Origin: an uncultured Acidobacteriia bacterium
GTDB taxonomy: Bacteria > Acidobacteriota > Terriglobia > Bryobacterales > Bryobacteraceae
Direction: 5' to 3'
Length of the DNA stretch: 64,000 nucleotides
Assembly: GCA_903907865.1 (NCBI GenBank)
Contig: CAIVPR010000141.1
Span: 1 to 64,000, forward strand
The notes below the pieces were generated by a model. It searched no databases and was not told the DNA's origin. It saw only the letters and a program-made list of their open reading frames with translations. Positions 52,484 to 63,693 of this stretch are shown one piece after another. Both the position numbers and the translations under genes were made by a program. How positions within the stretch are numbered: position 1 is the stretch's first letter; each line of letters starts with the position of its first letter.

Positions 52484-53749
52484 ATGCTCCAGACCTTCAT
52501 CATCGTCCTGCGGGAAGGCGTCGAGGCCGCTCTCGTCATCGCAATCGTCCTTTCGTACCTCCGCAAGACCGGTCGCGCCGACTTCCTCCCAACCGTCTAC
52601 AAAGCTCTCGCCGCAGCCGTAACCGCTTCATTTGCAGCAGCTTGGGAACTCGGACGACTGGGCATCGGCGAGGACTCTTTCGGTGGCTGGACGCTCCTGC
52701 TCTCTGCCGCGTTCGTGCTCTCCATGGTTGTCTGGATGAACCGCCATGGCAAGACCATGAAAGCCGAAATTGAAAGTCGTTTGCAACAAGGGCACACCCA
52801 TGCATCCTCGCCACGGGCCCGGTTTGGCATCTTCGCCTTCGTCTTCCTGATGATCTTTCGGGAGGGCGTCGAGACCGTCCTGCTCCTCATGGCCGTCCGC
52901 CTCGACACCGCCGGGCTACTCCAATGGGTCGCTGCGCTCGCCGGTGCCGCCCTCGCCGCGCTCTTCGGTGTGAGCTTCGTACGAGGCACGTTCCGGGTCA
53001 ACCTGCGCCAGTTCTTCCAGATGACAACGGTCATCATGATGGTCGTGGTGGTGCAACTCTCGATCACCGGCCTGCACGAGCTCTCGGAAAGCGGCGTTCT
53101 GCCCAGCAGCGAGTCGGAAATGGCGCTGATCGGGCCCATCGTCAAGAACGACATCTTCTTCTTCATCGTCATCCTCGCCATGGCTGCTGCAATGATGCTG
53201 CTCGAATGGCGCAAACGCTACGCCCCGGATACCAAGGGTCTCGAAGGCGCGATGCTCCGCAAGGCGCTCTGGACGGCGCGCCGCGAAAGGACGTGGATGG
53301 TCGGCTCGTGCGTGGCCTCGTGCGTCTTCATCCTGTCGATCACGGCGGAGTTCATCTACGCCCGCGAGGCGTCGGCGCTTTCCGCCCCGACACCGGCGGT
53401 TTTCGAACGGCAAGCCATCCGCATCCCCGTCTCCGCAGTGGACGACGGCAAACTGCACCGCTTCTTGGTCGACGACCAAGGAGTCCACGTCCGCTTCATT
53501 GTGATCCGGAAGCCGGACAACTCGCTCGCCACCGCCCTCGACGCCTGCAACATCTGCGGCACCCAGGGCTATCTCCAAAAGGGTTCCGAGGTGATATGCC
53601 GAAACTGCGCCTCGAACATCCTGACTGGGACCATCGGCACCGAGGGCGGCTGCAACCCGGTGCCGCTTGCGTCCCACGTCGAGGGACCGACCCTGGTGAT
53701 TGACGAATCGGCGTTCGAGCGGGGCGTCAAGGTGTTCAGGAAAGGGTAA
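52484..53749 (+). CDS. FTR1 iron permease fused to DUF2318
   Basis: Inner-membrane iron permease, 421 aa. The FTR1 part (about 1-290) has seven or so hydrophobic segments and both iron-binding motifs: REGVE at 10-14 and IFREGVETVL in the middle. The C-terminal DUF2318 domain (about 315-421) carries CNICGTQGYL and VICRNCASNI (two CxxC pairs) and GGCNPVPL, thought to bind a metal or Fe-S centre outside the membrane. In Campylobacter the two are separate genes (Cj1658 and Cj1660), with P19 between them; here P19 is missing. First gene of the iron operon. Confidence 0.9.
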   Translation: MLQTFIIVLREGVEAALVIAIVLSYLRKTGRADFLPTVYKALAAAVTASFAAAWELGRLGIGEDSFGGWTLLLSAAFVLSMVVWMNRHGKTMKAEIESRLQQGHTHASSPRARFGIFAFVFLMIFREGVETVLLLMAVRLDTAGLLQWVAALAGAALAALFGVSFVRGTFRVNLRQFFQMTTVIMMVVVVQLSITGLHELSESGVLPSSESEMALIGPIVKNDIFFFIVILAMAAAMMLLEWRKRYAPDTKGLEGAMLRKALWTARRERTWMVGSCVASCVFILSITAEFIYAREASALSAPTPAVFERQAIRIPVSAVDDGKLHRFLVDDQGVHVRFIVIRKPDNSLATALDACNICGTQGYLQKGSEVICRNCASNILTGTIGTEGGCNPVPLASHVEGPTLVIDESAFERGVKVFRKG

Positions 53750-53761
53750 TCGCGACTCCCG

Positions 53762-55006
53762 ATGCTGGTCCGCTTCGTCCAGGATTCGATCCGCCGCGCG
53801 CCCCGTCGCAAGGCCATGCTCGTCGCCGCAATCGCGATGGGCTCCGCCGTAGCGGCTTCGATGCTGGGTGTAATGCTGTCGATCGGCGACAAGGTGAACC
53901 GGGAATTGCGCTCCGCCGGTGCCAACATCGTGGTGCGGAAGCGTGCGTCGGTAGTGACCGGCGGCGTTGGCGGCGTCACGACGTCGGCGACCGGCGCGGC
54001 CAACTACATGGCGGAAGAGGATGCGGTCAAAGTCCGGAGCATCTTCTGGGGGCTGGCGATCACGGGCTTCTCCCCCTCTCTTACGGCACGCGACGGCGAT
54101 GTCCCGGTTGACGGCGTCTGGTTCAACCACGAATACAAGGATCCCGGCGGGAATATGGTGCGGACCGGCGTCCGCGACGTCAACCCCGCATGGCGCGTTC
54201 AGGGGCGCTGGGCTGCGGACGATTCCTCCGAGTGCCTGACAGGACAAGGCTTGGCCAAGCGCAAGGGCTGGGCGGAGGGTGCGTCCGCCACTGTCTTCGG
54301 AGAACCGTGCCGGATCGTCGGCATCCTCTCTTCCGGCGGCGACGCCGACGACCATGTCCTGATGCCGCTACACACTTTGCAACGCCTGACCGGCAAAGCG
54401 GGTCGGATTAACCTTATTGATGTTGCGGCGAATACCAAGCCCGAGGACGATTTCGCCCGTCGCGACCCGAAGACCCTTTCGGCCTCCGAGCTCGAGCGCT
54501 GGAGCTGCACCAACTACGTGCTCTCCATTGCATATGAGATTGAGCAGGCGATCCCCGGAACCGTCGCGCGCCCCGTGCGCCGCGTGGCCGATTCCGAGGG
54601 CAAGATCCTCGACCGCGTGGGCGGCCTGATGGCCTTGATCGCGCTGGCGGCGTTGGTTTCGGCAGGCTTGACGGTCTGGAGCCTGACTGCCGCGGCGATG
54701 ATGGAGCGGCGCGGCGAGATCGCGATCATGCAGGCTATCGGCGCGGCCCGGTGGATGGTAGCGTTGCTGTTGGGGATCGAGGTGGCGCTGGTGGGACTGG
54801 TCGGCGGCATCGTTGGCGCAGCCGCCGGAGTGGGCTTGGCGAGTTTCGTGGGAGAAGCAGTCTTCGGCGACGCCGTTGAGGTATCCCCCGTTCTCCCGTT
54901 CGCGGTCGTGGTGGCGGCGGTGCTGGTCTCACTCGCGGGGGCATCGCAACCGTTGAAGAAGGCGCTGGATTTGGAACCCTCGGTGATCCTCAGGGAGGGC
55001 GTCTAG
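53762..55006 (+). CDS. ABC transporter permease (FtsX/MacB-like), first subunit
   Basis: 414 aa membrane permease with one N-terminal helix (AMLVAAIAMGSAVAASMLGVML), a large periplasmic domain (about 45-270) that contains ANIVVRKRAS and CLTGQGLAKRKGW, and three C-terminal helices (LIALAALVSAGLTVWSLTAAAM, VALLLGIEVALVGLVGGI, VVVAAVLVSLAGAS). ERRGEIAIMQAIGA between them is the FtsX hallmark that contacts the ATPase. It corresponds in place to Campylobacter Cj1661. Probably helps move iron or electrons across the envelope with FTR1-DUF2318. Confidence 0.88.
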   Translation: MLVRFVQDSIRRAPRRKAMLVAAIAMGSAVAASMLGVMLSIGDKVNRELRSAGANIVVRKRASVVTGGVGGVTTSATGAANYMAEEDAVKVRSIFWGLAITGFSPSLTARDGDVPVDGVWFNHEYKDPGGNMVRTGVRDVNPAWRVQGRWAADDSSECLTGQGLAKRKGWAEGASATVFGEPCRIVGILSSGGDADDHVLMPLHTLQRLTGKAGRINLIDVAANTKPEDDFARRDPKTLSASELERWSCTNYVLSIAYEIEQAIPGTVARPVRRVADSEGKILDRVGGLMALIALAALVSAGLTVWSLTAAAMMERRGEIAIMQAIGAARWMVALLLGIEVALVGLVGGIVGAAAGVGLASFVGEAVFGDAVEVSPVLPFAVVVAAVLVSLAGASQPLKKALDLEPSVILREGV

Positions 55007-55008
55007 CC

Positions 55009-56052
55009 CTGTTCCTCCGATTCATCCTCCGCGCGCTGGTCCATCGGAAGCAGCGCCTCATCCTGGCCTTTTCCGCCCTGACCGTCGCAGCCACCCTTGC
55101 GACCGTCCTCCTCGGGATCTACACCTCCGTAGAGCGTCGGCTGCGCAACGAGTTCCGTGCCTACGGTGCCAACATCGTCGCGGTTCCGACGACCGGCACC
55201 ACGATCCCCGCCGCCATCGTCGACGCCGCCCGCAACCTCGGAGCCGAAGCCTCGCCATTCCTTGTGACAGCCTCGGGCGGCGTCCCGGTGGTCGAATTCG
55301 ACCCCAAGTCCGCCGCCCCCATGACCGCCTACTGGCACGTAACCGGCACACGCGACCTCGGCCCTGGGGAGTGCGTGGCCGGAGAACTTCTCGCCACCCA
55401 ACGGTCGCTGAAAATCGGCCAGCCCGTGGCGATTGCCAACAACTGTGTCCTGCGCGGCATCCTCGCCACCGGCGGGCCCGAGGACCAGGAAATCCTCCTC
55501 CCGTTCCCGGCCCCCGCGAATGAAGTCAGTCTGATCCAAATCCGCGCGCCCGGAGACCGCATCGATACCGTTCGTGCCCAACTGGCTTCGAATTTTCCCG
55601 GTACCGACTTCCGTACGGTGCTGGCGGTGGCCGCCACGGAAACAACCGTGATCCTGAAAGTCCGCGCCGCCCTGCTGGCCCTGATCCTGGTCATTCTTGG
55701 GATCACCACCCTCTGCGTTACCAGTAACTTCACCGAGATGGTGGTGGAGCGCTCCAAGGAAATCGGCATCCTGAAGGCGCTCGGCGGCACCGACGGCCTG
55801 ATTGGCGCCTTCTTCATCGCCGAATCCGCAGCCTTGGCCACCGCCGCCGCCATCACCGGCTACGCGCTCGGAATTGCCGCCTCGGGAGCCATCGGACGAG
55901 GCATCTTCGGTGGCGCTTTCCGCGTCGAATCCAATTGGACGGTGTTCGGTGGGGTCACGCTGGTGATCCTGCTGGTTGCGGTGCTGGCAACCGCCGTCGC
56001 CGCATCGCGCATCCGCCGCATCGACTCCGCTGTCATCCTGAGAGGTGAATAG
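55009..56052 (+). CDS. ABC transporter permease (FtsX/MacB-like), second subunit, probable CTG start
   Basis: 347 aa. It has the same architecture as the previous gene: first helix (RLILAFSALTVAATLATVLLGIY), periplasmic domain with ANIVAVPTTG, and three C-terminal helices with MVVERSKEIGILKALGG. The first ordinary start, GTG 55264, would cut off the first helix and part of the domain. The frame is open upstream, with no ATG/GTG/TTG until the previous gene. The CTG at 55009, two bases after the previous stop, follows GGAGG with about 10 bases' spacing, so a CTG (or coupled) start is proposed. It corresponds to Cj1662. Confidence 0.82.
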   Translation: MFLRFILRALVHRKQRLILAFSALTVAATLATVLLGIYTSVERRLRNEFRAYGANIVAVPTTGTTIPAAIVDAARNLGAEASPFLVTASGGVPVVEFDPKSAAPMTAYWHVTGTRDLGPGECVAGELLATQRSLKIGQPVAIANNCVLRGILATGGPEDQEILLPFPAPANEVSLIQIRAPGDRIDTVRAQLASNFPGTDFRTVLAVAATETTVILKVRAALLALILVILGITTLCVTSNFTEMVVERSKEIGILKALGGTDGLIGAFFIAESAALATAAAITGYALGIAASGAIGRGIFGGAFRVESNWTVFGGVTLVILLVAVLATAVAASRIRRIDSAVILRGE

Positions 56053-56053
56053 A

Positions 56054-57199
56054 ATGCCCGCCTTCATCGAGTTGAACGACGTCCGCAAGGTCTACGGAAA
56101 GGGTCCCGCCGAAGTCCGTGCGGTCGACGGCATCTCGTTCCGCGCCCACCAAGGCGAGTGGATCGCCATCATGGGCCCGTCCGGATCCGGCAAAACCACG
56201 CTGCTCAACCTGATCGGCTGCCTCGACCAGCCGTCGTCCGGCTCGCTGGTGATCAACGGCACCGACACGGCAACCCTAACGCGTTCCGAATTGGCCCGGT
56301 TTCGCTCCGAGACGCTGGGATTCATCTTCCAGCAGTTCCACTTGGTGCCGCACCTCTCGGCTCTCGAAAACGTCATGCTGGCGCAGTACTTCCACAGCAT
56401 GACGGACGAAAAAGAGGCGCTGGCGGCGTTGAGGCAGGTCGGCATGGAGGGCCGCGCGAAGCACCTTCCGTCGCAGCTTTCGGGCGGCGAGCAGCAGCGC
56501 GTCGCCATCGCCCGCGCTCTGGTGAACGACCCGCGCATCATTCTCGCCGACGAGCCCACCGGCAACCTTGATGCCGAAAACCAGCGCATCGTTTTCCGAA
56601 TTCTGGGGCAACTGCACGAGCAGGGGCGCACCATCGTCATGGTCACCCACGACGAGAACGCTGGCAAGCTGGCCGACCGCCGTTTGAACCTCGAGCACGG
56701 GCGCATCAAAGAGAACCTGGTGTTCTCGGCGGAAGAGAACCAGGACTTCGACGAGATCCTGGAGCATCTGTGGATGCGCACCGAGGACAGAAGCCATGAT
56801 TTCGGCCATGTCGAGGCACACGAGTTTACGCCCGTGCAGTGGCGGCGGATCGTGGCAACGATGGAGGGGATCGGACTGGTAACAGTGCAGGACGGCGTCG
56901 AGCAGTTCACGCCGAAGGGCGAGGCCCGCGCGCGCGACGTCATTCGCCGCCACCGGCTCGCCGAACGCCTATTCATGGACGTGCTGAACATCCACGACGA
57001 GGACGAGGTGGAGCAGAGCGCCTGCAAGTTTGAACACATCTTGAGCCCTGAGGTCACGGACAAGATGTGTACGCTGCTGGGGCATCCAAACGCATGCCCG
57101 CACGGCAGCCGAATCCCGCGCGGGGAGTGTTGCGAGGAGGGTCGGGTGTTGCCCGCGGCAGAGGCGGCGGGGGTTTTGCAGGGTTTGCGGGTGTCGTAG
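56054..57199 (+). CDS. ABC transporter ATPase fused to DtxR-type metalloregulator domain
   Basis: 381 aa from ATG 56054 (GAGGTG upstream). The ATPase (1-220) has GPSGSGKTT (41-49), [27 protein letters not shown] and [12 protein letters not shown], typical of MacB/LolD ATPases. Then comes a winged-helix-like stretch (about 229-290: [47 protein letters not shown]), followed by a DtxR/MntR dimerisation domain (about 290-355: [21 protein letters not shown] with Cys324, Glu327, His328, and CPHGSRIP with His350). These are the metal-ligand positions of DtxR. The fusion is unusual and suggests metal-sensing control of transport or of transcription. Confidence 0.88.
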   Translation: MPAFIELNDVRKVYGKGPAEVRAVDGISFRAHQGEWIAIMGPSGSGKTTLLNLIGCLDQPSSGSLVINGTDTATLTRSELARFRSETLGFIFQQFHLVPHLSALENVMLAQYFHSMTDEKEALAALRQVGMEGRAKHLPSQLSGGEQQRVAIARALVNDPRIILADEPTGNLDAENQRIVFRILGQLHEQGRTIVMVTHDENAGKLADRRLNLEHGRIKENLVFSAEENQDFDEILEHLWMRTEDRSHDFGHVEAHEFTPVQWRRIVATMEGIGLVTVQDGVEQFTPKGEARARDVIRRHRLAERLFMDVLNIHDEDEVEQSACKFEHILSPEVTDKMCTLLGHPNACPHGSRIPRGECCEEGRVLPAAEAAGVLQGLRVS

Positions 57200-57224
57200 G
57201 TGGGCGACGCCAGGGACGGCGATC

Positions 57225-57698
57225 TTACGATCTGGGGAAGTCGGGATCGCGGCGGCGAAGCCTGTGGTCATACCGAAACGGTATCGGAGGCTCGAACCGG
57301 ATCAACTTGAACTCGGGATGATTGGGATTTAGGATGACACAGCATTCGCCCGGAACGACGATGCTCGGAACTCTGATCACAGCAGCTTTCCCGTCGGCGA
57401 GGATTTCTCCTCCTACCAGCTGTGTTGCGCTCGTCTCAACTGGGTTGTCCCACCCCTCCGGGAGATCGCACGGGTCCACGGTGGCCGTGGAAACGTCGTC
57501 TGGAATGTGGATTTCGGTGAACGCCTCGTCGATGGGCAGGCGGACCAAATGCACCAGTCGTTCGAGGACACACAGTGCCCGGCTTTCAGCAGCATAGACA
57601 GCTGGGATTCCGACCGGGTTCCAGCGCCCACCAAACCGTTTGGCACCTTCACCGCTGGACGCGGGGTAAGAGATTCCGCAAAGTCGGTAAGCCAACAT
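57225..57698 (-). CDS. RES-domain toxin (NAD+ phosphorylase type)
   Basis: 157 aa. RES-domain toxins degrade NAD+. Here [50 protein letters not shown] shows the family's Arg, Tyr, Glu, and Arg/Ser positions, with [24 protein letters not shown] near the end as in RES proteins. Only 3 bases separate it from the small antitoxin-like gene upstream, so the two are co-expressed. The active-site pattern appears intact. Confidence 0.87.
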   Translation of the reverse strand: MLAYRLCGISYPASSGEGAKRFGGRWNPVGIPAVYAAESRALCVLERLVHLVRLPIDEAFTEIHIPDDVSTATVDPCDLPEGWDNPVETSATQLVGGEILADGKAAVIRVPSIVVPGECCVILNPNHPEFKLIRFEPPIPFRYDHRLRRRDPDFPRS

Positions 57699-57700
57699 CG

Positions 57701-57937
57701 TTAGAAGATGCCGTGTTCAACTCTGCCGAGGATGGTTGAGACACGGATTCGATCAGACTCCGAGCCTCGAATCAGGTCGGCAGGACGTCGACCGCCCAAC
57801 GAGGGGATGGGTTCCGTCAGCCATTCCTCGGCTCTGGCCGAATCCCCAAAGACGCGGAGCACTTCTTCGCGGAAACGGGACTCCTCCGGAACAAGGCCAC
57901 GCACCTCGGTTGGCACGTCCAAGATTAAGGCGGGCAT
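57701..57937 (-). CDS. Short Xre/MbcA-type (DUF2384) antitoxin partner
   Basis: 78 aa. The C-terminal EEWLTEPIPSLGGRRPADLI matches the DUF2384 signature (W…xPxxxLxGxxPxxLI) that binds RES toxins. Ordinary Xre/ParS antitoxins have about 120-140 residues with an N-terminal helix-turn-helix; here the N-terminal half is only about 40 residues (LILDVPTEVRGLVPEESRFREEVLRVFGD) and has no clear HTH. It is either a short subtype or a worn one. The next gene is the toxin. Confidence 0.75.
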   Translation of the reverse strand: MPALILDVPTEVRGLVPEESRFREEVLRVFGDSARAEEWLTEPIPSLGGRRPADLIRGSESDRIRVSTILGRVEHGIF

Positions 57938-58040
57938 TGCGTTGGACCTCCTGAAATCAGTTTAGCTCGCCTAGGCTCTGCCCCGATTCCTCCGCAGTAG
58001 GCCTCGGCTGGCGTGCGCATGACTACGCTCTCGAAGAAAC

Positions 58041-58201
58041 CTAGGGCAGTTCAAGCGACGCCAGTTTGAGCGCATGATTGACCCGGCTTTGCCAGTCAAC
58101 ACCTGTTGCCCGAAAGCGCGCGACGACATCGCTGTCAATCATCGTCGCTCCAAACCGGATTGTCTCGGTCAGGCCTGATGGGACGTATCCGCATTTGCAA
58201 C

Positions 58202-58202
<1 letters not shown>
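58041..58202 (-). pseudogene. BrnA-like antitoxin C-terminal remnant
   Basis: Directly after the carB stop, a minus-strand frame reads SGLTETIRFGATMIDSDVVARFRATGVDWQSRVNHALKLASLELP and stops. The pattern (ID.DVVARFRATG.DWQSRVNHAL) looks like the ribbon-helix-helix C-terminus of BrnA-type antitoxins. No start codon with a ribosome-binding site precedes it except ATG in GATMIDSD, giving 33 residues. Between this and the antitoxin gene (57938-58040) I see nothing. Probably a remnant. Confidence 0.35.
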
Positions 58203-61405
<3,203 letters not shown>

Positions 61406-61406
61406 C

Positions 61407-62552
61407 CTAGCGGTCACCCGCTTTCGGGTTGAAGTCGGTCATCAGGTGGATGAAGTCGTCGAACAGATAATGCGAATCGTGGGGTCCGGGGGCGGACTCG
61501 GGGTGGTACTGGACACAGAAGACCGGCTCGCTGCGGTGGCGGAAGCCCTCGCACGTCTGGTCGTTGAGGTTGACGTGGGTCTGCTGGATGTCGGTAGCCG
61601 AAAGCGAGTCGGGATCGACCGCGAAACCGTGGTTGTGCGAGGTGATCTCCACGCGCCCGGTGAGGTGGTTCAGCACCGGGTGGTTGGCGCCGCGGTGGCC
61701 GAACTTCATCTTGTAGGTCTTGCCACCGAGTGCGAGGCCGAGGATTTGGTGGCCGAGGCAGATGCCGAAGACCGGCGTCTTGCCGATCAGGCGGCGCACG
61801 TTGTCGATCTGGGGCACTAGGGGCTCGGGGTCGCCGGGGCCGTTGGAGAGGAAGACGCCGTCGGGCCGGAGGGCCAAAACGTCGGCGGCGGAAGTCAGTG
61901 CCGGAACGACGGTGACGCGGCATCCGACGTGGGCGAGGCGGCGCAGGATGTTCTGTTTGATACCGAAATCGTAGGCGACCACGTGGAATCGCGGCGCTGC
62001 ATCGGCCTTCACGCGTTCGGAGGGCGAACAGGGCAGCACGCCAGAGGTCCATTCGTAGGAATGGGGGGTGGTGACGCGGCTGGCGAGGTCGAGTCCCGAC
62101 ATGGACGGGCTGCGGCGCGCCTTTTCGACGAGGCTCGCCGGGTCTTTGTCGATGGACGACAGGACGCCGCGCATGGCGCCCATGCTGCGGATGTGACGGA
62201 CGAGCGACCGGGTGTCGAGGTCGGTGACGATGGGGATTCCGGCTGCGGAAAGAAAGTCACGGGCCTCCTCTTCGGAACGCCAGTTGCTGGTGATCCGGGA
62301 AAACTCACGGACGGCCAGACCCTCGATGTAGGGTTTGGCGGCCTCGTTGTCGGAGGGCGTCGTTCCGTAGTTGCCGATCTGTGGGTAGGTGAGAACGACG
62401 ATTTGACCGGTGTACGAGGGATCCGTGAAGATCTCCTGGTAGCCGGTGATGGCGGTATTGAAGACTACTTCGCCAGAACGTTCGGCGGGCGCACCAAAAC
62501 TCCGACCCTCGAAGACGGTGCCGTCTTCCAGGGCGAGGATAGCAGAATCCAA
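61407..62552 (-). CDS. carA: Carbamoyl-phosphate synthase small subunit
   Basis: Glutamine amidotransferase subunit, 381 aa. The class I glutaminase domain contains [17 protein letters not shown] (nucleophile Cys), GHRGANHPV, and [19 protein letters not shown] (His and Glu). The N-terminal domain reads [17 protein letters not shown] and [22 protein letters not shown]. The TTG at 62552 ([10 protein letters not shown]) is chosen for its ideal AAGGAG seven bases upstream; the longer frame to 62654 adds a Pro/Thr-rich lead with no site. Operon with carB. Confidence 0.96.
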   Translation of the reverse strand: MDSAILALEDGTVFEGRSFGAPAERSGEVVFNTAITGYQEIFTDPSYTGQIVVLTYPQIGNYGTTPSDNEAAKPYIEGLAVREFSRITSNWRSEEEARDFLSAAGIPIVTDLDTRSLVRHIRSMGAMRGVLSSIDKDPASLVEKARRSPSMSGLDLASRVTTPHSYEWTSGVLPCSPSERVKADAAPRFHVVAYDFGIKQNILRRLAHVGCRVTVVPALTSAADVLALRPDGVFLSNGPGDPEPLVPQIDNVRRLIGKTPVFGICLGHQILGLALGGKTYKMKFGHRGANHPVLNHLTGRVEITSHNHGFAVDPDSLSATDIQQTHVNLNDQTCEGFRHRSEPVFCVQYHPESAPGPHDSHYLFDDFIHLMTDFNPKAGDR

Positions 62553-62559
62553 AAAAGCG

Positions 62560-62565
62560 CTCCTT
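62560..62565 (-). promoter_or_regulatory. Shine-Dalgarno that sets the TTG start of carA
   Basis: AAGGAG on the minus strand with seven bases to the TTG at 62552-62550. It decides in favour of a TTG start rather than the longer ATG-initiated frame. Confidence 0.7.
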
Positions 62566-62675
62566 GGCGTGGGATAAAGACCATTGTAGCGCGTCGGGGC
62601 GGGTGGTGGCGCGGTCGAAATGCTTGTCGCGGTCACGCCCGCAGGTCCGGACAAAACAGCCTTCGGGGTTTTCGG

Positions 62676-62704
62676 TTGACCAAAAACGGGACTGGCTTTA
62701 TGAT
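62676..62704 (+). promoter_or_regulatory. Strong sigma-70 promoter
   Basis: TTGACC, 17 bases, TATGAT: five of six matches in each box with ideal spacing, 22 bases before the ATG at 62726. It gives a very short leader (about 15 bases) for the secreted-protein gene. The best promoter-like site I see in the window. Confidence 0.7.
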
Positions 62705-62725
62705 TTAGGTCGAGTCACGAAATCC

Positions 62726-63373
62726 ATGCGCAGCAGAAACATACTCATTTTGGTCGCCGCCCTAATCCTCGGAAGTGCCGTCGGCTTCAGGCACACGGTC
62801 GCCGGATTGTCTGCCCAGGCCAGTTTCAACGGTGTGACCGTGGTCCAGAAGGTCTATTACAACTGCACGCCGGGTCAGAGCGGTTGCGAGGTCGCGGCGA
62901 TCCAGACGGACGCTTACGACAGCGGCCTCGCCCACGTCACAATGCTTGCAACCAAGGGCGATCTGCTGCCAACCGAGCGCTTGATTGATATCGGAGAGCA
63001 ACAAATCCATGTCTTCCCGGCGGTCAACGAATACTTCACACTCAACCTAAAGCGACTGCCGGCGCGTCCGCCAGACACAACAGGCCAATGCACGGCCTTC
63101 CTGCAGGCCGGCATGGTCGCAGCCGGAACCAGAAATATCGGAGGCTACCGGGCGCTCAGATTCAAGGACTCCAACGGCTTGATCGTCAACTACCTCCCGG
63201 ATTTGGGCTGCGTCTCCATAGTGGAGAGCGCGTCGAGGGCCGCGCAGCCGGGCCAACCCCCTGCGACCACCATCTATGTGCCGGAGAGCATCACGCCGTC
63301 GGTGGACCGTGCGTTGTTCGCACCGAATCCGGGGATGGTGGAAACCCTCCCTAGCAAGGCGCTACACGACTAA
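62726..63373 (+). CDS. Secreted protein of unknown function
   Basis: 215 aa from ATG 62726. The N-terminus has a signal peptide or anchor (ILILVAALILGSAVGF, about 5-20), then beta-rich text: FNGVTVVQKVYYNCTPGQSGCEVAAIQT, VFPAVNEYFTLNLKRLP and YRALRFKDSNGLIVNYLPDLGCVSIVES. Four Cys (in YNCTPGQSGCE, GQCTAF, LGCVS) may form disulfides. No known family recognised. The strong promoter upstream means it is likely well expressed. Its TAA overlaps a small ORF (TAATG). Confidence 0.7.
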   Translation: MRSRNILILVAALILGSAVGFRHTVAGLSAQASFNGVTVVQKVYYNCTPGQSGCEVAAIQTDAYDSGLAHVTMLATKGDLLPTERLIDIGEQQIHVFPAVNEYFTLNLKRLPARPPDTTGQCTAFLQAGMVAAGTRNIGGYRALRFKDSNGLIVNYLPDLGCVSIVESASRAAQPGQPPATTIYVPESITPSVDRALFAPNPGMVETLPSKALHD

Positions 63374-63453
63374 TGGTCGGAAGAATCGTGGCGGGCGGCA
63401 ATCCGCCTCCGCCGCCGAAGCAGTCTGGAGTAGCCAAGTGGCACCTGCAATGA
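63373..63453 (+). CDS. 26-codon ORF overlapping the upstream stop
   Basis: ATG at 63373 inside TAATG, the usual sign of re-initiation. It encodes VGRIVAGGNPPPPPKQSGV and seven more residues before TGA at 63451-63453. The Gly/Pro run is the only feature. No function can be given; it may be a small coupled peptide or chance. Confidence 0.3.
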   Translation: MVGRIVAGGNPPPPPKQSGVAKWHLQ

Positions 63454-63494
63454 CCCAGATGCTGGACGACAACTGGAAGAAGCACCACCAGTAG
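63450..63494 (+). CDS. 14-codon ORF overlapping the previous one (ATGA)
   Basis: ATG 63450 overlaps the stop of the 26-codon ORF (ATGA) and encodes MTQMLDDNWKKHHQ. Too short to judge by composition. It ends just before the terminator palindrome, so it would be the last cistron of the transcript. Confidence 0.2.
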   Translation: MTQMLDDNWKKHHQ

Positions 63495-63497
63495 GAC

Positions 63498-63521
63498 CCT
63501 TGGCGGGAGCTCCCGCCAAGG
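63498..63521 (+). terminator. Intrinsic terminator (perfect 24-base palindrome)
   Basis: A perfect palindrome, centred between 63509 and 63510, with arms ccttggcgggag / ctcccgccaagg. Directly after it come ctgtttgctttt (63522-63533). It closes the transcript of the secreted-protein gene. Confidence 0.8.
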
Positions 63522-63525
63522 CTGT

Positions 63526-63553
63526 TTGCTTTTCCGCGGTTTGGCGCTACAAT
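63526..63553 (+). promoter_or_regulatory. Candidate promoter for the right-edge gene
   Basis: TTGCTT, 16 bases, TACAAT, overlapping the T-run of the terminator and about 140 bases before the GTG at 63694. The long leader contains a small hairpin (cggcac-cgt-gtcgccg-like). Moderate match only. Confidence 0.4.
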
Positions 63554-63693
63554 ACAGAAGTCGGCACCGTGTCGCCGACCGCGGCCCCGCAAGCCCCCAT
63601 CTTGGCTCCGCCCAGCCAAAGCTTACCGTCCTGTCCAACGGAAAGTCTTTCCCCCGTCCGGTTTCGATCCTCAAAACCAAACGAGAGTCAAAC

